Source of the DNA: Streptomyces sp. NBC_01446
GTDB lineage: Bacteria > Actinomycetota > Actinomycetes > Streptomycetales > Streptomycetaceae
NCBI RefSeq assembly: GCF_026340095.1
Contig: NZ_JAPEPO010000001.1
Span: 3,812,501-3,876,500 of the forward strand
Length of the DNA: 64,000 nt
Direction of reading: 5' to 3'
In this document: piece after piece, positions 1 through 6,595 of the stretch
Numbering within the stretch: the stretch's first letter is position 1
Layout: every line of letters begins with the position of its first letter
The notes under the pieces: generated by a model
Database searches by the model: none
What the model was told of the DNA's origin: nothing
Seen by the model: only the letters and a program-made list of their open reading frames with translations
Program-made: the position numbers and the translations under genes

Positions 1-12
1 CGCCCGGCCCGG

Positions 13-651
13 ATGCCTCGGCAGTCGGGCCCAACTCGGCACAGTGACAGCTCGGTCGAGTCGCCGCGCGCCGCCCCGGAGTCCCGTTCCCTGGGTTTCG
101 CGCTGCTTCTGGTGATCACCGGTGCGGCGGGGCTGCTCGCGGCGTGGGTCATCACGATCGACAAGTTCAAGCTGCTCGAGGACCCGAACTTCACGCCGGG
201 ATGCAGCCTCAACCCCGTGGTGTCCTGCGGGAACATCATGAAGAGCGACCAGGCGTCGGTGTTCGGGTTCCCGAACCCGATGCTGGGGCTCGCGGCCTAC
301 GCCGTCGTGATCTGTGTCGGGATGAGCCTGCTGGGGCGGGCGAGGTTCCCGCGCTGGTACTGGCTGACGTTCAACGCGGGCACGCTGTTCGGGGTCGGAT
401 TCTGCACGTGGCTGCAGTTCCAGTCGCTGTACCGGATCAACTCGCTGTGCCTGTGGTGCTCTCTGGCGTGGGTCGCCACGATCGTCATGTTCTGGTATGT
501 GACGTCGTTCAACGTGCGCAACGGGTTCCTGCCCGCGCCGTCCTGGCTGCGCTCGTTCTTCGGTGAGTTCACGTGGGTCGTGCCGGTGCTGCACGTCGGG
601 ATCATCGGGATGCTGATCCTGACCCGCTGGTGGGACTTCTGGACCAGCTGA
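13..651 (+). CDS. vitamin K epoxide reductase (VKOR) family membrane protein
   Basis: VKOR-family integral membrane thiol oxidoreductases reoxidise DsbA-like partners in actinobacteria while reducing quinone. Visible here are the loop cysteine pair C64 and C72 (GCSLNPVVSC), the conserved segment SVFGFPNP near residue 82, and the active-site CLWC motif (C146, C149) inside a hydrophobic helix. About five membrane segments fit the family, and 212 residues is a usual length. The ATG lies only 12 bases from the window edge, so a start further upstream cannot be excluded. No thioredoxin-like domain is fused to it and no partner gene is adjacent. The next gene encodes a secreted protein, but the 107-base gap suggests separate transcription. 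Confidence 0.88.
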   Translation: MPRQSGPTRHSDSSVESPRAAPESRSLGFALLLVITGAAGLLAAWVITIDKFKLLEDPNFTPGCSLNPVVSCGNIMKSDQASVFGFPNPMLGLAAYAVVICVGMSLLGRARFPRWYWLTFNAGTLFGVGFCTWLQFQSLYRINSLCLWCSLAWVATIVMFWYVTSFNVRNGFLPAPSWLRSFFGEFTWVVPVLHVGIIGMLILTRWWDFWTS

Positions 652-758
652 TACATACATCGGCCGATTGCACCGGGCGGGCGAAGTTTGCACTGATACC
701 ACCCGTCCGGTCGTTACTCCTTTCGCGGTGACAAGTACCGCGAAGCCCGAAAGGATCC

Positions 759-1274
759 GTGTCCGACATGAAGTCAACTGCCAGAGGGACGCTCGCTGTA
801 CTGGCCGGCTGCCTCGCCGCCGCGGGCGCGGGCGCCGCTCCCGCTGCCGCGGGCGAGCAGGTACCCGTAGCGGTTCCGCTGACCGGCGTGGAGAACGCGC
901 TGCACGTGAAGGCGCCCGAGCTGTCGACCGGGGTGCCGATCCCGGTGCCGGGCGGGCCGGATGCCCCGCGCTTCGTGGCCGGGCGGATGCTTCCCGAGCC
1001 CCTGCTGCCGGCGGTTCCGCTCAGCAGCGAGCTGCCCGACACGCGGGTCGAGGCACCGCTTTCCCAGGTGACCGGAGACCACAAGATCGATCACCTGGGC
1101 CTGACCACCGCGGGGTCCGACGTGCGGACGGCCACCCCCGGGGCGTCGGTGAACCCGCCGCTCACCGGCCCGATCGGCGACCGGTTCGGGCTGCCGGGCG
1201 TGGCACTGCCCGAGGCCGGGCTCGTCACGCCGCTTCTGACGACGGCGCCGGGAGCGGCGCTCGACATCGCGTGA
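759..1274 (+). CDS. secreted hypothetical protein
   Basis: I do not recognise a family. The GTG start at 759 has a GAAAGGA ribosome-binding site 4-5 bases upstream. Residues 1-32 form a classical signal peptide: a basic start, an Ala/Gly/Leu-rich core, and a likely cleavage near AAAGE. The mature part of about 140 residues is rich in Pro, Leu, Gly and Val, with no cysteine, no membrane segment and no obvious repeat, and looks intrinsically extended. It ends 33 bases before melC1, so it may be co-transcribed with the tyrosinase genes, though no functional link is visible. Similar small LPxxP-rich secreted proteins are common in Streptomyces; the role is unknown. Confidence 0.72.
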   Translation: MSDMKSTARGTLAVLAGCLAAAGAGAAPAAAGEQVPVAVPLTGVENALHVKAPELSTGVPIPVPGGPDAPRFVAGRMLPEPLLPAVPLSSELPDTRVEAPLSQVTGDHKIDHLGLTTAGSDVRTATPGASVNPPLTGPIGDRFGLPGVALPEAGLVTPLLTTAPGAALDIA

Positions 1275-1307
1275 CCCGCACGCTGAGGTCCGGAAGAGGA
1301 GACGCCA

Positions 1308-1745
1308 GTGGAAGCCGGTAACCCGCCTGTCGGTCTCGGTCCTGCCGGCCGGAGGCTTGTGACGCGCCGGACCGTGGTGCGGCGGCTGATCGGGGTCGCG
1401 CTCGCCGCCGCCGTGGTGCCGGCCGCCGCTCTCGTCGGCCGGGCCTTCCGCCACCCGCAGGACGACCTGAAGGACGCGGTCGGCGGGGACTTCGAGGAGA
1501 CCTACCGCGGCCGCCACATCCGCGGGGCACGAGGGCAGGGCTCGATGATGCGCGCACACATCGGGCAGCGGTCCGGGCGCTGGGACGTCACGGTGGACGG
1601 CCGGCCGTTGCATCTGATGCGCCGCGCCGACGGCAGTTATCTGAGCATGGTCGACCACTACCAGTCGTATCCCACCCCCCTGGCCGCGGCGAGGGGTGCC
1701 GTGGACGAGCTCGGCGACCAGATGCTGCGCCGGCACGCGCTCTGA
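1308..1745 (+). CDS. melC1: tyrosinase cofactor MelC1 (copper chaperone)
   Basis: MelC1 binds apo-tyrosinase, delivers copper and carries the complex out of the cell by the Tat route. The product is 145 residues. It has twin-arginine signals near residues 20-27 (TRRTVVRR) followed by a hydrophobic stretch and then the MelC1 core with ETYRGRHI, a Met/His copper-handling stretch (MMRAHIG) and VDGRPLHLMRRADGSYLSMVDHYQSYPTP. The last part resembles the caddie-protein segment that inserts a Tyr into the tyrosinase active site. The GTG start has GGAAGAGGAG upstream. It is followed after 42 bases by the tyrosinase gene, the standard melC operon order. Confidence 0.93.
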   Translation: MEAGNPPVGLGPAGRRLVTRRTVVRRLIGVALAAAVVPAAALVGRAFRHPQDDLKDAVGGDFEETYRGRHIRGARGQGSMMRAHIGQRSGRWDVTVDGRPLHLMRRADGSYLSMVDHYQSYPTPLAAARGAVDELGDQMLRRHAL

Positions 1746-1787
1746 GCGCCACGGCACAACCGAAGTTGAAGAAGGGGGACAGCATTG

Positions 1788-2639
1788 GTGTACACGCGGC
1801 AGAACCAGAGCTCGCTCACGGCGGCGCAGAAGAAGCGGTTCGTGTCCGCGCTGCTCGCGGTCAAACGCAAGGGGCAGTACGACGAATTCGTGCGCATGCA
1901 TGTGGCGTTCTACGTCGGTGACGGGGACGGCGGACAGCGGGTCGCGCACATGGCGCCGACATTTCTGCCCTGGCACCGGCAGTTCCTCCTCGAGTTCGAA
2001 GGCGCCCTGCAGCGAGTGGATCCTGGAGTCTCCGTCCCTTACTGGGACTGGACGGTGGACCGCTCCCCGACGTCGTCGCTGTGGGGCGAGGGGTTCCTCG
2101 GCGGGAACGGCCGACGCTCCGACCGGCGGGTGATGACGGGTCCTTTCGCCTACGGGAGCGGGCACTGGCCCATCAAGGAGGGCGTGACGGAGGGCGAGTT
2201 CCTGACCCGGGACTTCGGCCGCCCCCACGATCCGATCGAGCTGCCCACGAAGGACGAACTGGCCTGGGCGATGCGGGATTCGCTGTACGACTCAGCGCCG
2301 TGGAACTCGACGTCATCGCACGGCTTCCGCAACAAGCTCGAGGGCTGGACGTCGGGGGTGGGGAACAGCAAGTTCCGTAACCACAACCAGGTGCACCGGT
2401 GGGTCGGCGGGCACATGCTCGGGGCGGGCTCGGTGAACGATCCGGTCTTCTGGTTCAACCACGCGTTCGTCGATCTGCTCTGGTCACGCTGGCACCGGAA
2501 ATACCCCGACTCGGCCCCCTATTTGCCGGCCGGAGGGACGGCGGCGGGGCGTGTCGTGACTCTTGACGAGCCGATGCCGCCCTGGAAAGTGAAGCCGAGT
2601 TCCATGATCGAGCACGGGCATTTGTATCGGTACGCCTAA
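1788..2639 (+). CDS. melC2: tyrosinase (monophenol monooxygenase)
   Basis: Type-3 dicopper enzyme that hydroxylates tyrosine and oxidises the diphenol to dopaquinone, giving melanin; secreted as a complex with MelC1. From the GTG at 1788 the protein is 283 residues. It shows CuA ligands H38, H54 and H63 (HMAPTFLPWHRQF) and CuB ligands H199, H203 and H225 (NHNQVH, FNHAF), matching known Streptomyces tyrosinases in spacing and length. An in-frame TTG at 1785 is an alternative start, but the GGGGGA site at 1774-1779 is better spaced for 1788, and the resulting MYTRQNQ aligns with the usual N-terminus. It has no signal peptide, as expected for an enzyme exported by MelC1. Confidence 0.95.
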   Translation: MYTRQNQSSLTAAQKKRFVSALLAVKRKGQYDEFVRMHVAFYVGDGDGGQRVAHMAPTFLPWHRQFLLEFEGALQRVDPGVSVPYWDWTVDRSPTSSLWGEGFLGGNGRRSDRRVMTGPFAYGSGHWPIKEGVTEGEFLTRDFGRPHDPIELPTKDELAWAMRDSLYDSAPWNSTSSHGFRNKLEGWTSGVGNSKFRNHNQVHRWVGGHMLGAGSVNDPVFWFNHAFVDLLWSRWHRKYPDSAPYLPAGGTAAGRVVTLDEPMPPWKVKPSSMIEHGHLYRYA

Positions 2640-2658
2640 TCCGCGTCGCTCATGAGAA

Positions 2659-2689
2659 AAGGCCCCCGCGCATCCGCGCCGGGGGCCTT
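2659..2689. terminator. terminator after melC2, shared with the convergent chaplin gene
   Basis: A 10-bp perfect stem (AAGGCCCCCG and its complement) with an 11-base loop, ending in a short T run on the plus strand and A run on the minus side. It sits 20 bases after the melC2 stop and 11 bases after the chaplin stop on the other strand, so it can serve both genes. Confidence 0.8.
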
Positions 2690-2699
2690 TGTCGGGGTG

Positions 2700-2993
2700 T
2701 CAGCCGCCGTAGCCGCCTTCGTCGCCGCCGTTGTCGCCGCCGTTGTCGTGGGCCTCAACGTTGGCGCAGGGGTTGCCAAAGGTCGGGTTCAGCAGAGCGA
2801 TGACGTCCACGGTGTTGCCGCAGACGTTGGCCGGGATGTGGACCGGGACCTGGACGGCGTCGCCCGAGATGACGCCGGGCGAGTCGGCAGCGCCACCCCG
2901 GGCGCCGGCGTCGGCCATGGCCAGGCCGGCACCGCTGATCACCACGGCGCCGGTGCCGAGCGCGACAGCGGCGGCCTTCGCGATGCGAGACAT
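2700..2993 (-). CDS. short chaplin (hydrophobic aerial-hyphae surface protein)
   Basis: Chaplins are secreted amyloid-forming proteins that coat aerial hyphae and lower surface tension. The 97-residue product has a signal peptide (residues 1-29) and one chaplin domain (about 36-80) with the hallmarks SPGVISGD, VQVPVHIP, NVCGNT and LLNPTFGNPC. The two conserved cysteines are C58 and C76. It belongs to the short, single-domain class (ChpD-H type) with no sortase signal. An unusual Asp/Gly/Asn-rich tail of about 18 residues follows the domain. The start with AGAAGGAGAACGTG before the ATG is much better than an in-frame start 20 codons upstream. A sigma-BldN-like promoter lies about 57 bases upstream. 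Confidence 0.92.
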   Translation of the reverse strand: MSRIAKAAAVALGTGAVVISGAGLAMADAGARGGAADSPGVISGDAVQVPVHIPANVCGNTVDVIALLNPTFGNPCANVEAHDNGGDNGGDEGGYGG

Positions 2994-3049
2994 CACGTTC
3001 TCCTTCTGCTGGACGGATACGGCCGCATGATCGCGTCCGCATACCGGGT

Positions 3050-3077
3050 TCAACGGACTCGCCCCGCCCAGGTAACG
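3050..3077 (-). promoter_or_regulatory. sigma-BldN-type promoter of the chaplin gene
   Basis: Reading the minus strand there is CGTTAC, a 16-base spacer, then CGTTGA. From published work on bldM and chaplin promoters, the sigma-BldN consensus is CGTAAC-N16-CGTTGA, so only one position differs. The -10 element ends 57 bases before the chaplin ATG, giving an untranslated leader of roughly 45-50 bases. Confidence 0.75.
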
Positions 3078-3196
3078 GCCTTAACGGAATCCATCCGACG
3101 GACCCCGATTTATGGGGATTCCAGTGGAATAGGCCGGCCGAGTTCTGTTGTGCACGGCTGCCTGCGCCGAAAATCATCGGTAATTCGTGCCGCGAA

Positions 3197-3328
3197 TTAT
3201 TGCGGGGCGGAGGGCACGAATGGTGGCGCGGTGGCGGACAGCTCTTCGTGGCGGTGGCGCAGGAGAAGCATCGCCGCGTCGTCGTGCAGGGGGCCCACCG
3301 CGTGGTGGACCAGGTCGGCGCGCAGCTC
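3197..3328 (-). pseudogene. remnant: C-terminal tail of a PP2C/SpoIIE-type phosphatase
   Basis: The minus strand reads ELRADLVHHAVGPLHDD, then AAMLLLRHRHEEL, and ends at TAA (3199-3197). The pattern GPLxDDAAxLLLRR is the typical last strand region of RsbU/SpoIIE-like PP2C phosphatases common in Streptomyces. Only about 43 codons remain; upstream of 3328 the frame loses similarity (a run of arginines) and no start codon is available. It abuts, in the opposite orientation, a flotillin-like tail. Most likely this is the leftover of a deletion. Confidence 0.55.
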
Positions 3329-3333
3329 CTTGC

Positions 3334-3690
3334 GGCGACGCCGCGGTGCTCCAGATGGTCGTCGAGGTGCTGCCGAGCGTCGTCGCGAAGGCGTCCGAGC
3401 CGCTGAGCGCCGTGGACAAGATGACGGTGATCTCGACGGACGGCGCGAGCCAGCTGTCGCGTACGGTCGCCGACAACGTCGCGCAGGGCGTCGAACTCCT
3501 CAGTTCCACCACGGGGGGTCGACCTGGCGTCGCTCCTGAAGGGGCTCACGTCGGGGTCGAGGTCGGGGTCGGCGTCGAGTTCGGGGGCTTCGGCCAAGGG
3601 GCAGGTGCCTGCTCCTGCGTCCGCGGCCGGCTCCGCGGCCGCCGCGGAGAACAACGGGCGGATCGAGGTCGCCGGTAGTAACTCCGTCGG
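3334..3690 (+). pseudogene. remnant: C-terminal part of a flotillin/SPFH protein, frameshifted
   Basis: Similarity begins abruptly at GDAAVLQMVVEVLPSVVAK and continues with DKMTVISTDGASQLSRTVAD and NVAQGVELLSSTTG, the conserved C-terminal region of actinobacterial flotillins. No SPFH domain precedes it. At a run of six G (3513-3518) the frame shifts; removing one G restores VDLASLLKGLTSGS, the expected flotillin ending. The shifted frame then runs on, Ser/Ala-rich, towards 3895 over the end of the PAP2 gene and probably means nothing. The interval 3691-3812 shows no other feature. The order phosphatase tail then flotillin tail, head to head, marks a rearrangement scar. Confidence 0.6.
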
Positions 3691-3812
3691 CCGCGACATC
3701 AGCAGGGCGGCGTCCGCCGTATCCAGGGCCCTCGGGATTCCGGTCCTCGGGCAGGTCTACGGGCAGGTCTACGGGTATGGGGCGCCGCCCTGTTTCGTCG
3801 TGCCCCTCCCTG

Positions 3813-4421
3813 TCACTGTGTCGACACCAGGGGCCGTAGGCGGGTCGATCTCAGGCGGTCCACCTGTGGGGCGGCGCGGGTCGCGAGTGGGGTGAGCAGG
3901 AGGGCCAGGGTGGCGCCTACGGCCAGGCCCACCGCCACGTCGTGCGGGTAGTGCACGCCGATCCACACCCGGGAGGCGCCCATGAGGACCGCCGCCGGGA
4001 CCGCGATCAGGCCGATGCGGCGGTCCGCGAGCAACAGCGTGACGGCTGCCGCGGCGGCGATCACCGCGTGGTTGCTGGGGAACGACCAGTCCCCGAGTGC
4101 CGGGCACGCCTCCACGGTGACCGTGTGGAGCGTGCGACACGGGCGCTGTTCGTCGACGACCGACTTGAGTACGGAATTCGCCGCGTAGGCGACGACGACG
4201 ATGACCGGGGACGCGAGGACCCGGGCCATCCGGACGCCGCCCTCGCCTCTCGCGCGCCACCACGCCGCGATCATCAGTACGGCGAAGAGCGCGAGCCCGT
4301 AGTCCGACCAGCCGGACACGACGGCGTCCACCGCGTGCGGGGTGCTGTGCGCCAGGTCGGTCACCCATGTGTAGAGACCCCCGTCCACGGACGCGCCGCC
4401 GAAGGCGAGAGGTGCGGTCAC
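3813..4421 (-). CDS. PAP2-family membrane phosphatase
   Basis: Type-2 phosphatidic acid phosphatase family; bacterial members dephosphorylate undecaprenyl pyrophosphate or related lipids at the outer face of the membrane. The 202-residue product has five to six membrane segments and the three catalytic motifs: KSVVDEQRPC (KxxxxxxRP), PSNHAV (PSGH-like, with Asn for Gly) and RVWIGVHYPHDV (SRxxxxxHxxxD). The GTG start overlaps the DedA stop by four bases (GTGA), so the two are translationally coupled. The pairing with a DedA protein suggests a job in recycling the C55 lipid carrier. The Asn in motif 2 is a tolerated variant. Confidence 0.9.
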   Translation of the reverse strand: MTAPLAFGGASVDGGLYTWVTDLAHSTPHAVDAVVSGWSDYGLALFAVLMIAAWWRARGEGGVRMARVLASPVIVVVAYAANSVLKSVVDEQRPCRTLHTVTVEACPALGDWSFPSNHAVIAAAAAVTLLLADRRIGLIAVPAAVLMGASRVWIGVHYPHDVAVGLAVGATLALLLTPLATRAAPQVDRLRSTRLRPLVSTQ

Positions 4422-5095
4422 GATGTGCCCTCCTCCGCGGCGCGGCGCTCGCGTGACCTGGCGCGGGAGCGCCACACCTCCAGGGCGAGCGGGATCAGGG
4501 AGACGATGACCACGAGGGCGACGATCGGCAGGAGGTACCGGTCGACGTTCGGCACCGACGAGCCGAGTCCGTAGCCCGCGAGGACCAGGCCGACCGTCCA
4601 GACGAGGCCGCCGACGATCTGCCACACCGTGAAGACCCGCGCCGGCACCCCGAGTGCTCCGGCCAGCGGGTTGAGCACCGTACGGACGACGGGGACGAAG
4701 CGGGCCAGGACGATCGCCTTGGCGTGGCCGTACCGATCGAGCAGCTCCTCTGCACGGGCCGCCCCCTCGTGCAGCCGCTTGGCTCTGCTGCGGGCGAGGA
4801 GCGCGGGGCCGCCGCGCCGCCCGATCCAGTACCCCGCCTGCGCCCCGGCCAGCGCGCCCACGACCGCGGCGGCCAGGACCTGCGGCAGCGAGAGGTGGAC
4901 AGGCCCGTGCGAGCCGCCCGCGCAGAGCAGGCCGGCCGTGAAGAGCAGCGAGTCGCCCGGCAGGAAGAACCCGACGAGCAGCCCGGTCTCCGCGAACAGG
5001 ACGGCGGCCACACCGAGGGCGCCGAAGGCGGCCAGGAGGGAGCCCGCGTCCAGCACGTTCACCGCTTGGGCGGCGGCGAAGGGGTCTACGGCCAT
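4418..5095 (-). CDS. DedA-family membrane protein
   Basis: DedA/SNARE-associated family proteins are multi-pass membrane transporters; some (UptA) flip undecaprenyl phosphate. Seen here: FAETGLLVGFFLPGDSLLFTAGLL in two parts (acidic E and the G-F-x-x-P-G-D-S motif), GYWIGRRGG and the conserved basic motif ARFVPVVRTVLNPLAG. About five hydrophobic segments follow. The start at 5095 has GAGAGGAG nine bases upstream; an earlier ATG at 5122 is possible but has a poorer site. It is first in a two-gene operon with the PAP2 phosphatase and is divergent from the BlaI repressor gene, with operator-like repeats in the shared 130-base gap. Confidence 0.9.
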   Translation of the reverse strand: MAVDPFAAAQAVNVLDAGSLLAAFGALGVAAVLFAETGLLVGFFLPGDSLLFTAGLLCAGGSHGPVHLSLPQVLAAAVVGALAGAQAGYWIGRRGGPALLARSRAKRLHEGAARAEELLDRYGHAKAIVLARFVPVVRTVLNPLAGALGVPARVFTVWQIVGGLVWTVGLVLAGYGLGSSVPNVDRYLLPIVALVVIVSLIPLALEVWRSRARSRERRAAEEGTS

Positions 5096-5162
5096 GGGGG
5101 CCGCTCCTCTCAGTCGTCTCATAATGGGCTGAACGGCGACCGAGAGTCGGCGCGCCGACCAT

Positions 5163-5201
5163 ACGACTACAGTCGTGTAGACGGTCTACTCAACTGTAGA
5201 C
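5163..5201. promoter_or_regulatory. BlaI-type operator repeats between dedA and blaI-like genes
   Basis: Two overlapping dyads occur: ACGACT-AC-AGTCGT (5163-5176), which also contains CTACA-N4-TGTAG (5167-5180), and GTCTAC-TCAACT-GTAGAC (5184-5201). BlaI/MecI repressors of actinobacteria bind TACA/TGTA half-sites of this kind. The repeats start 68 bases before the dedA start and end 24 bases before the BlaI-like start, so one repressor could control both directions. Confidence 0.65.
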
Positions 5202-5225
5202 GACGAAGAGCGGAGGATCGTTCCC

Positions 5226-5633
5226 ATGGCCGAGGAGCAGGAACGGCGTCCCGCGGGCGAGCTCGAGGCGAGCGTCCTCGCCGCGCTCTGGGCCGCCGAG
5301 ACACCGCTCACCCCCGGCGAGGTGCAGCGGGCACTCGCCGACGACCTGGCCCGCACCACCGTGACCACGATCCTGACCCGGCTCCACGCCAAGGGGACGG
5401 TCACCCGTGACCGCGCGGGCCGCGGCTACGCGTACCGGCCCGCGCAGGACGCGCATGGGCTCACGGCCCGCCGCATGCACGCCGAGCTCGACAAGGACGA
5501 GGACCGCGGCACGGTCCTGGCCCGATTCGTCTCCGAGCTCAGCACCGAGGACGAGCAGATGCTGCGCGCGCTGCTCGACGGCGGAGCCGACAGCGGCGCC
5601 GAGGGCGCCGACCGCGGAGGTACCGGCCGATGA
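5226..5633 (+). CDS. BlaI/MecI/CopY-family transcriptional repressor
   Basis: Winged-helix repressor of the penicillinase-repressor family (135 residues). Recognised by LEASVLAALWAAETPLTPGEVQ, split here as the first helix and turn, followed by RTTVTTILTRLHAKGTV (recognition helix), RGYAYRPA wing and the C-terminal dimerisation helix with VLARFVSELS. The family binds as a dimer and is released when a partner membrane protease is activated. The next gene encodes such a protease and overlaps by four bases (ATGA). The ATG has GCGGAGGAT seven bases upstream. Operator-like dyads precede it, consistent with self-repression. Confidence 0.93.
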   Translation: MAEEQERRPAGELEASVLAALWAAETPLTPGEVQRALADDLARTTVTTILTRLHAKGTVTRDRAGRGYAYRPAQDAHGLTARRMHAELDKDEDRGTVLARFVSELSTEDEQMLRALLDGGADSGAEGADRGGTGR

Positions 5634-6568
5634 TCTTCGCCGTCTGGATCCCGCTGCTCATGCCGCTGCTCGCCGCGCCCGCCGCGCGCCGGGCCGCCGA
5701 GTTGCTGCCGCCCCGCGCGGCGGCCTGGACGCTGGCGGGCTTCTCCGTAGTCCTCGCCGGATCCAGCACGGCCGCACTCGGCCTCCTCGCCTCCGCCGGG
5801 GCGCTGCGACTGCCTCCCGTGGCCGTCCTCGGGCATCTGTCGCCACCGCTCCTCGGCGACGACTCCCCGGTGCTCGTTCCCGCGTCGGTCCTCGCCGCGC
5901 TCGCGCTGACGGCTGGCGCGTTCGCGCTGGTCCGTACGGGGCTGCGGCAGCGGCGCGAGATGCGGGCGGCCCGCGCCGCTTCCGCCGCCGCCGACGAACT
6001 CTCCGTACGGCCGGACGAGCTCCCGTACGCCTACGCCCTTCCGGGGCGCCCGGACCGGATCGTCGTGACGACGGGGATGCTGCGGGCGCTCGACGCACGG
6101 GAGCGCGAGGTGCTCTTCGCGCACGAGCGCGCGCACCTCGCGGGCCGCCACCATCTGTTCCTCGCGACGGCCGAACTGGCCGTCACCCTGCACCCGATGC
6201 TGCGCGGACTGCGCGAACCGCTCGCCTACGCGCTCGAGCGCTGGGCCGACGAGTCCGCCGCCACCGCGACGGGCGACCGGGCGCTCACCGCGCGGGCGAT
6301 CGGCCGGGCCGCCCTCGCCGCGGCCCGCGTCCCGGGGGCCGGGTCACGGCCCCGTACGGCGCTCGCCGTCGCGGCGGGTCCCGTGCCGCGGCGCGTCACC
6401 GCCCTGCTGACCACGAGTGCCGCGGCGGCCCGCCCGCGCAGGGCGCTGCGGCGCGCGCTGGCCGGCGCGCTCCTGGTGTGCGCGGTGCTCTCGGCCGGCG
6501 CCGTCGCCGACGCGGCCCACGACCTGCACGCGGGCGTGGAGGTCGCACAGGGCGAGACCGGCCGCTGA
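5630..6568 (+). CDS. M56/BlaR1-like membrane zinc metalloprotease
   Basis: The 312-residue protein has three N-terminal membrane segments (about 1-18, 30-58 and 84-102), then a cytoplasmic protease domain with H165-E-R-A-H169 and a downstream E208 (WADESAA) as third zinc ligand, and a last hydrophobic segment near 290. BlaR1-type proteins cleave their cognate BlaI, directly or indirectly, after sensing an external signal. No extracellular penicillin-binding sensor domain follows, unlike true BlaR1, so the signal is unknown. The gene overlaps the repressor by ATGA, forming a two-gene signalling unit common in Streptomyces. Confidence 0.87.
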   Translation: MIFAVWIPLLMPLLAAPAARRAAELLPPRAAAWTLAGFSVVLAGSSTAALGLLASAGALRLPPVAVLGHLSPPLLGDDSPVLVPASVLAALALTAGAFALVRTGLRQRREMRAARAASAAADELSVRPDELPYAYALPGRPDRIVVTTGMLRALDAREREVLFAHERAHLAGRHHLFLATAELAVTLHPMLRGLREPLAYALERWADESAATATGDRALTARAIGRAALAAARVPGAGSRPRTALAVAAGPVPRRVTALLTTSAAAARPRRALRRALAGALLVCAVLSAGAVADAAHDLHAGVEVAQGETGR

Positions 6569-6572
6569 ACCG

Positions 6573-6594
6573 GCCCCCACGCGCGCGTGGGGGC
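6573..6594. terminator. bidirectional terminator between M56 and M64 protease genes
   Basis: A perfect 10-bp stem, GCCCCCACGC with its complement, and a 2-base loop as drawn (in practice a 4-base loop), lying in the 27-base gap between two convergent genes. There is no long T run; strong GC stems without U tails are usual in Streptomyces. Confidence 0.75.
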
Positions 6595-6595
6595 G

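Noticed and set aside
1308..2639. Start of a larger biosynthetic cluster around the tyrosinase genes
   Set aside because: Neighbouring genes are unrelated; melC1-melC2 commonly stand alone.
5226..6568. A beta-lactamase regulator system linked to resistance
   Set aside because: No beta-lactamase or penicillin-binding gene is adjacent and the protease lacks a sensor domain; named only as BlaI/BlaR-like.
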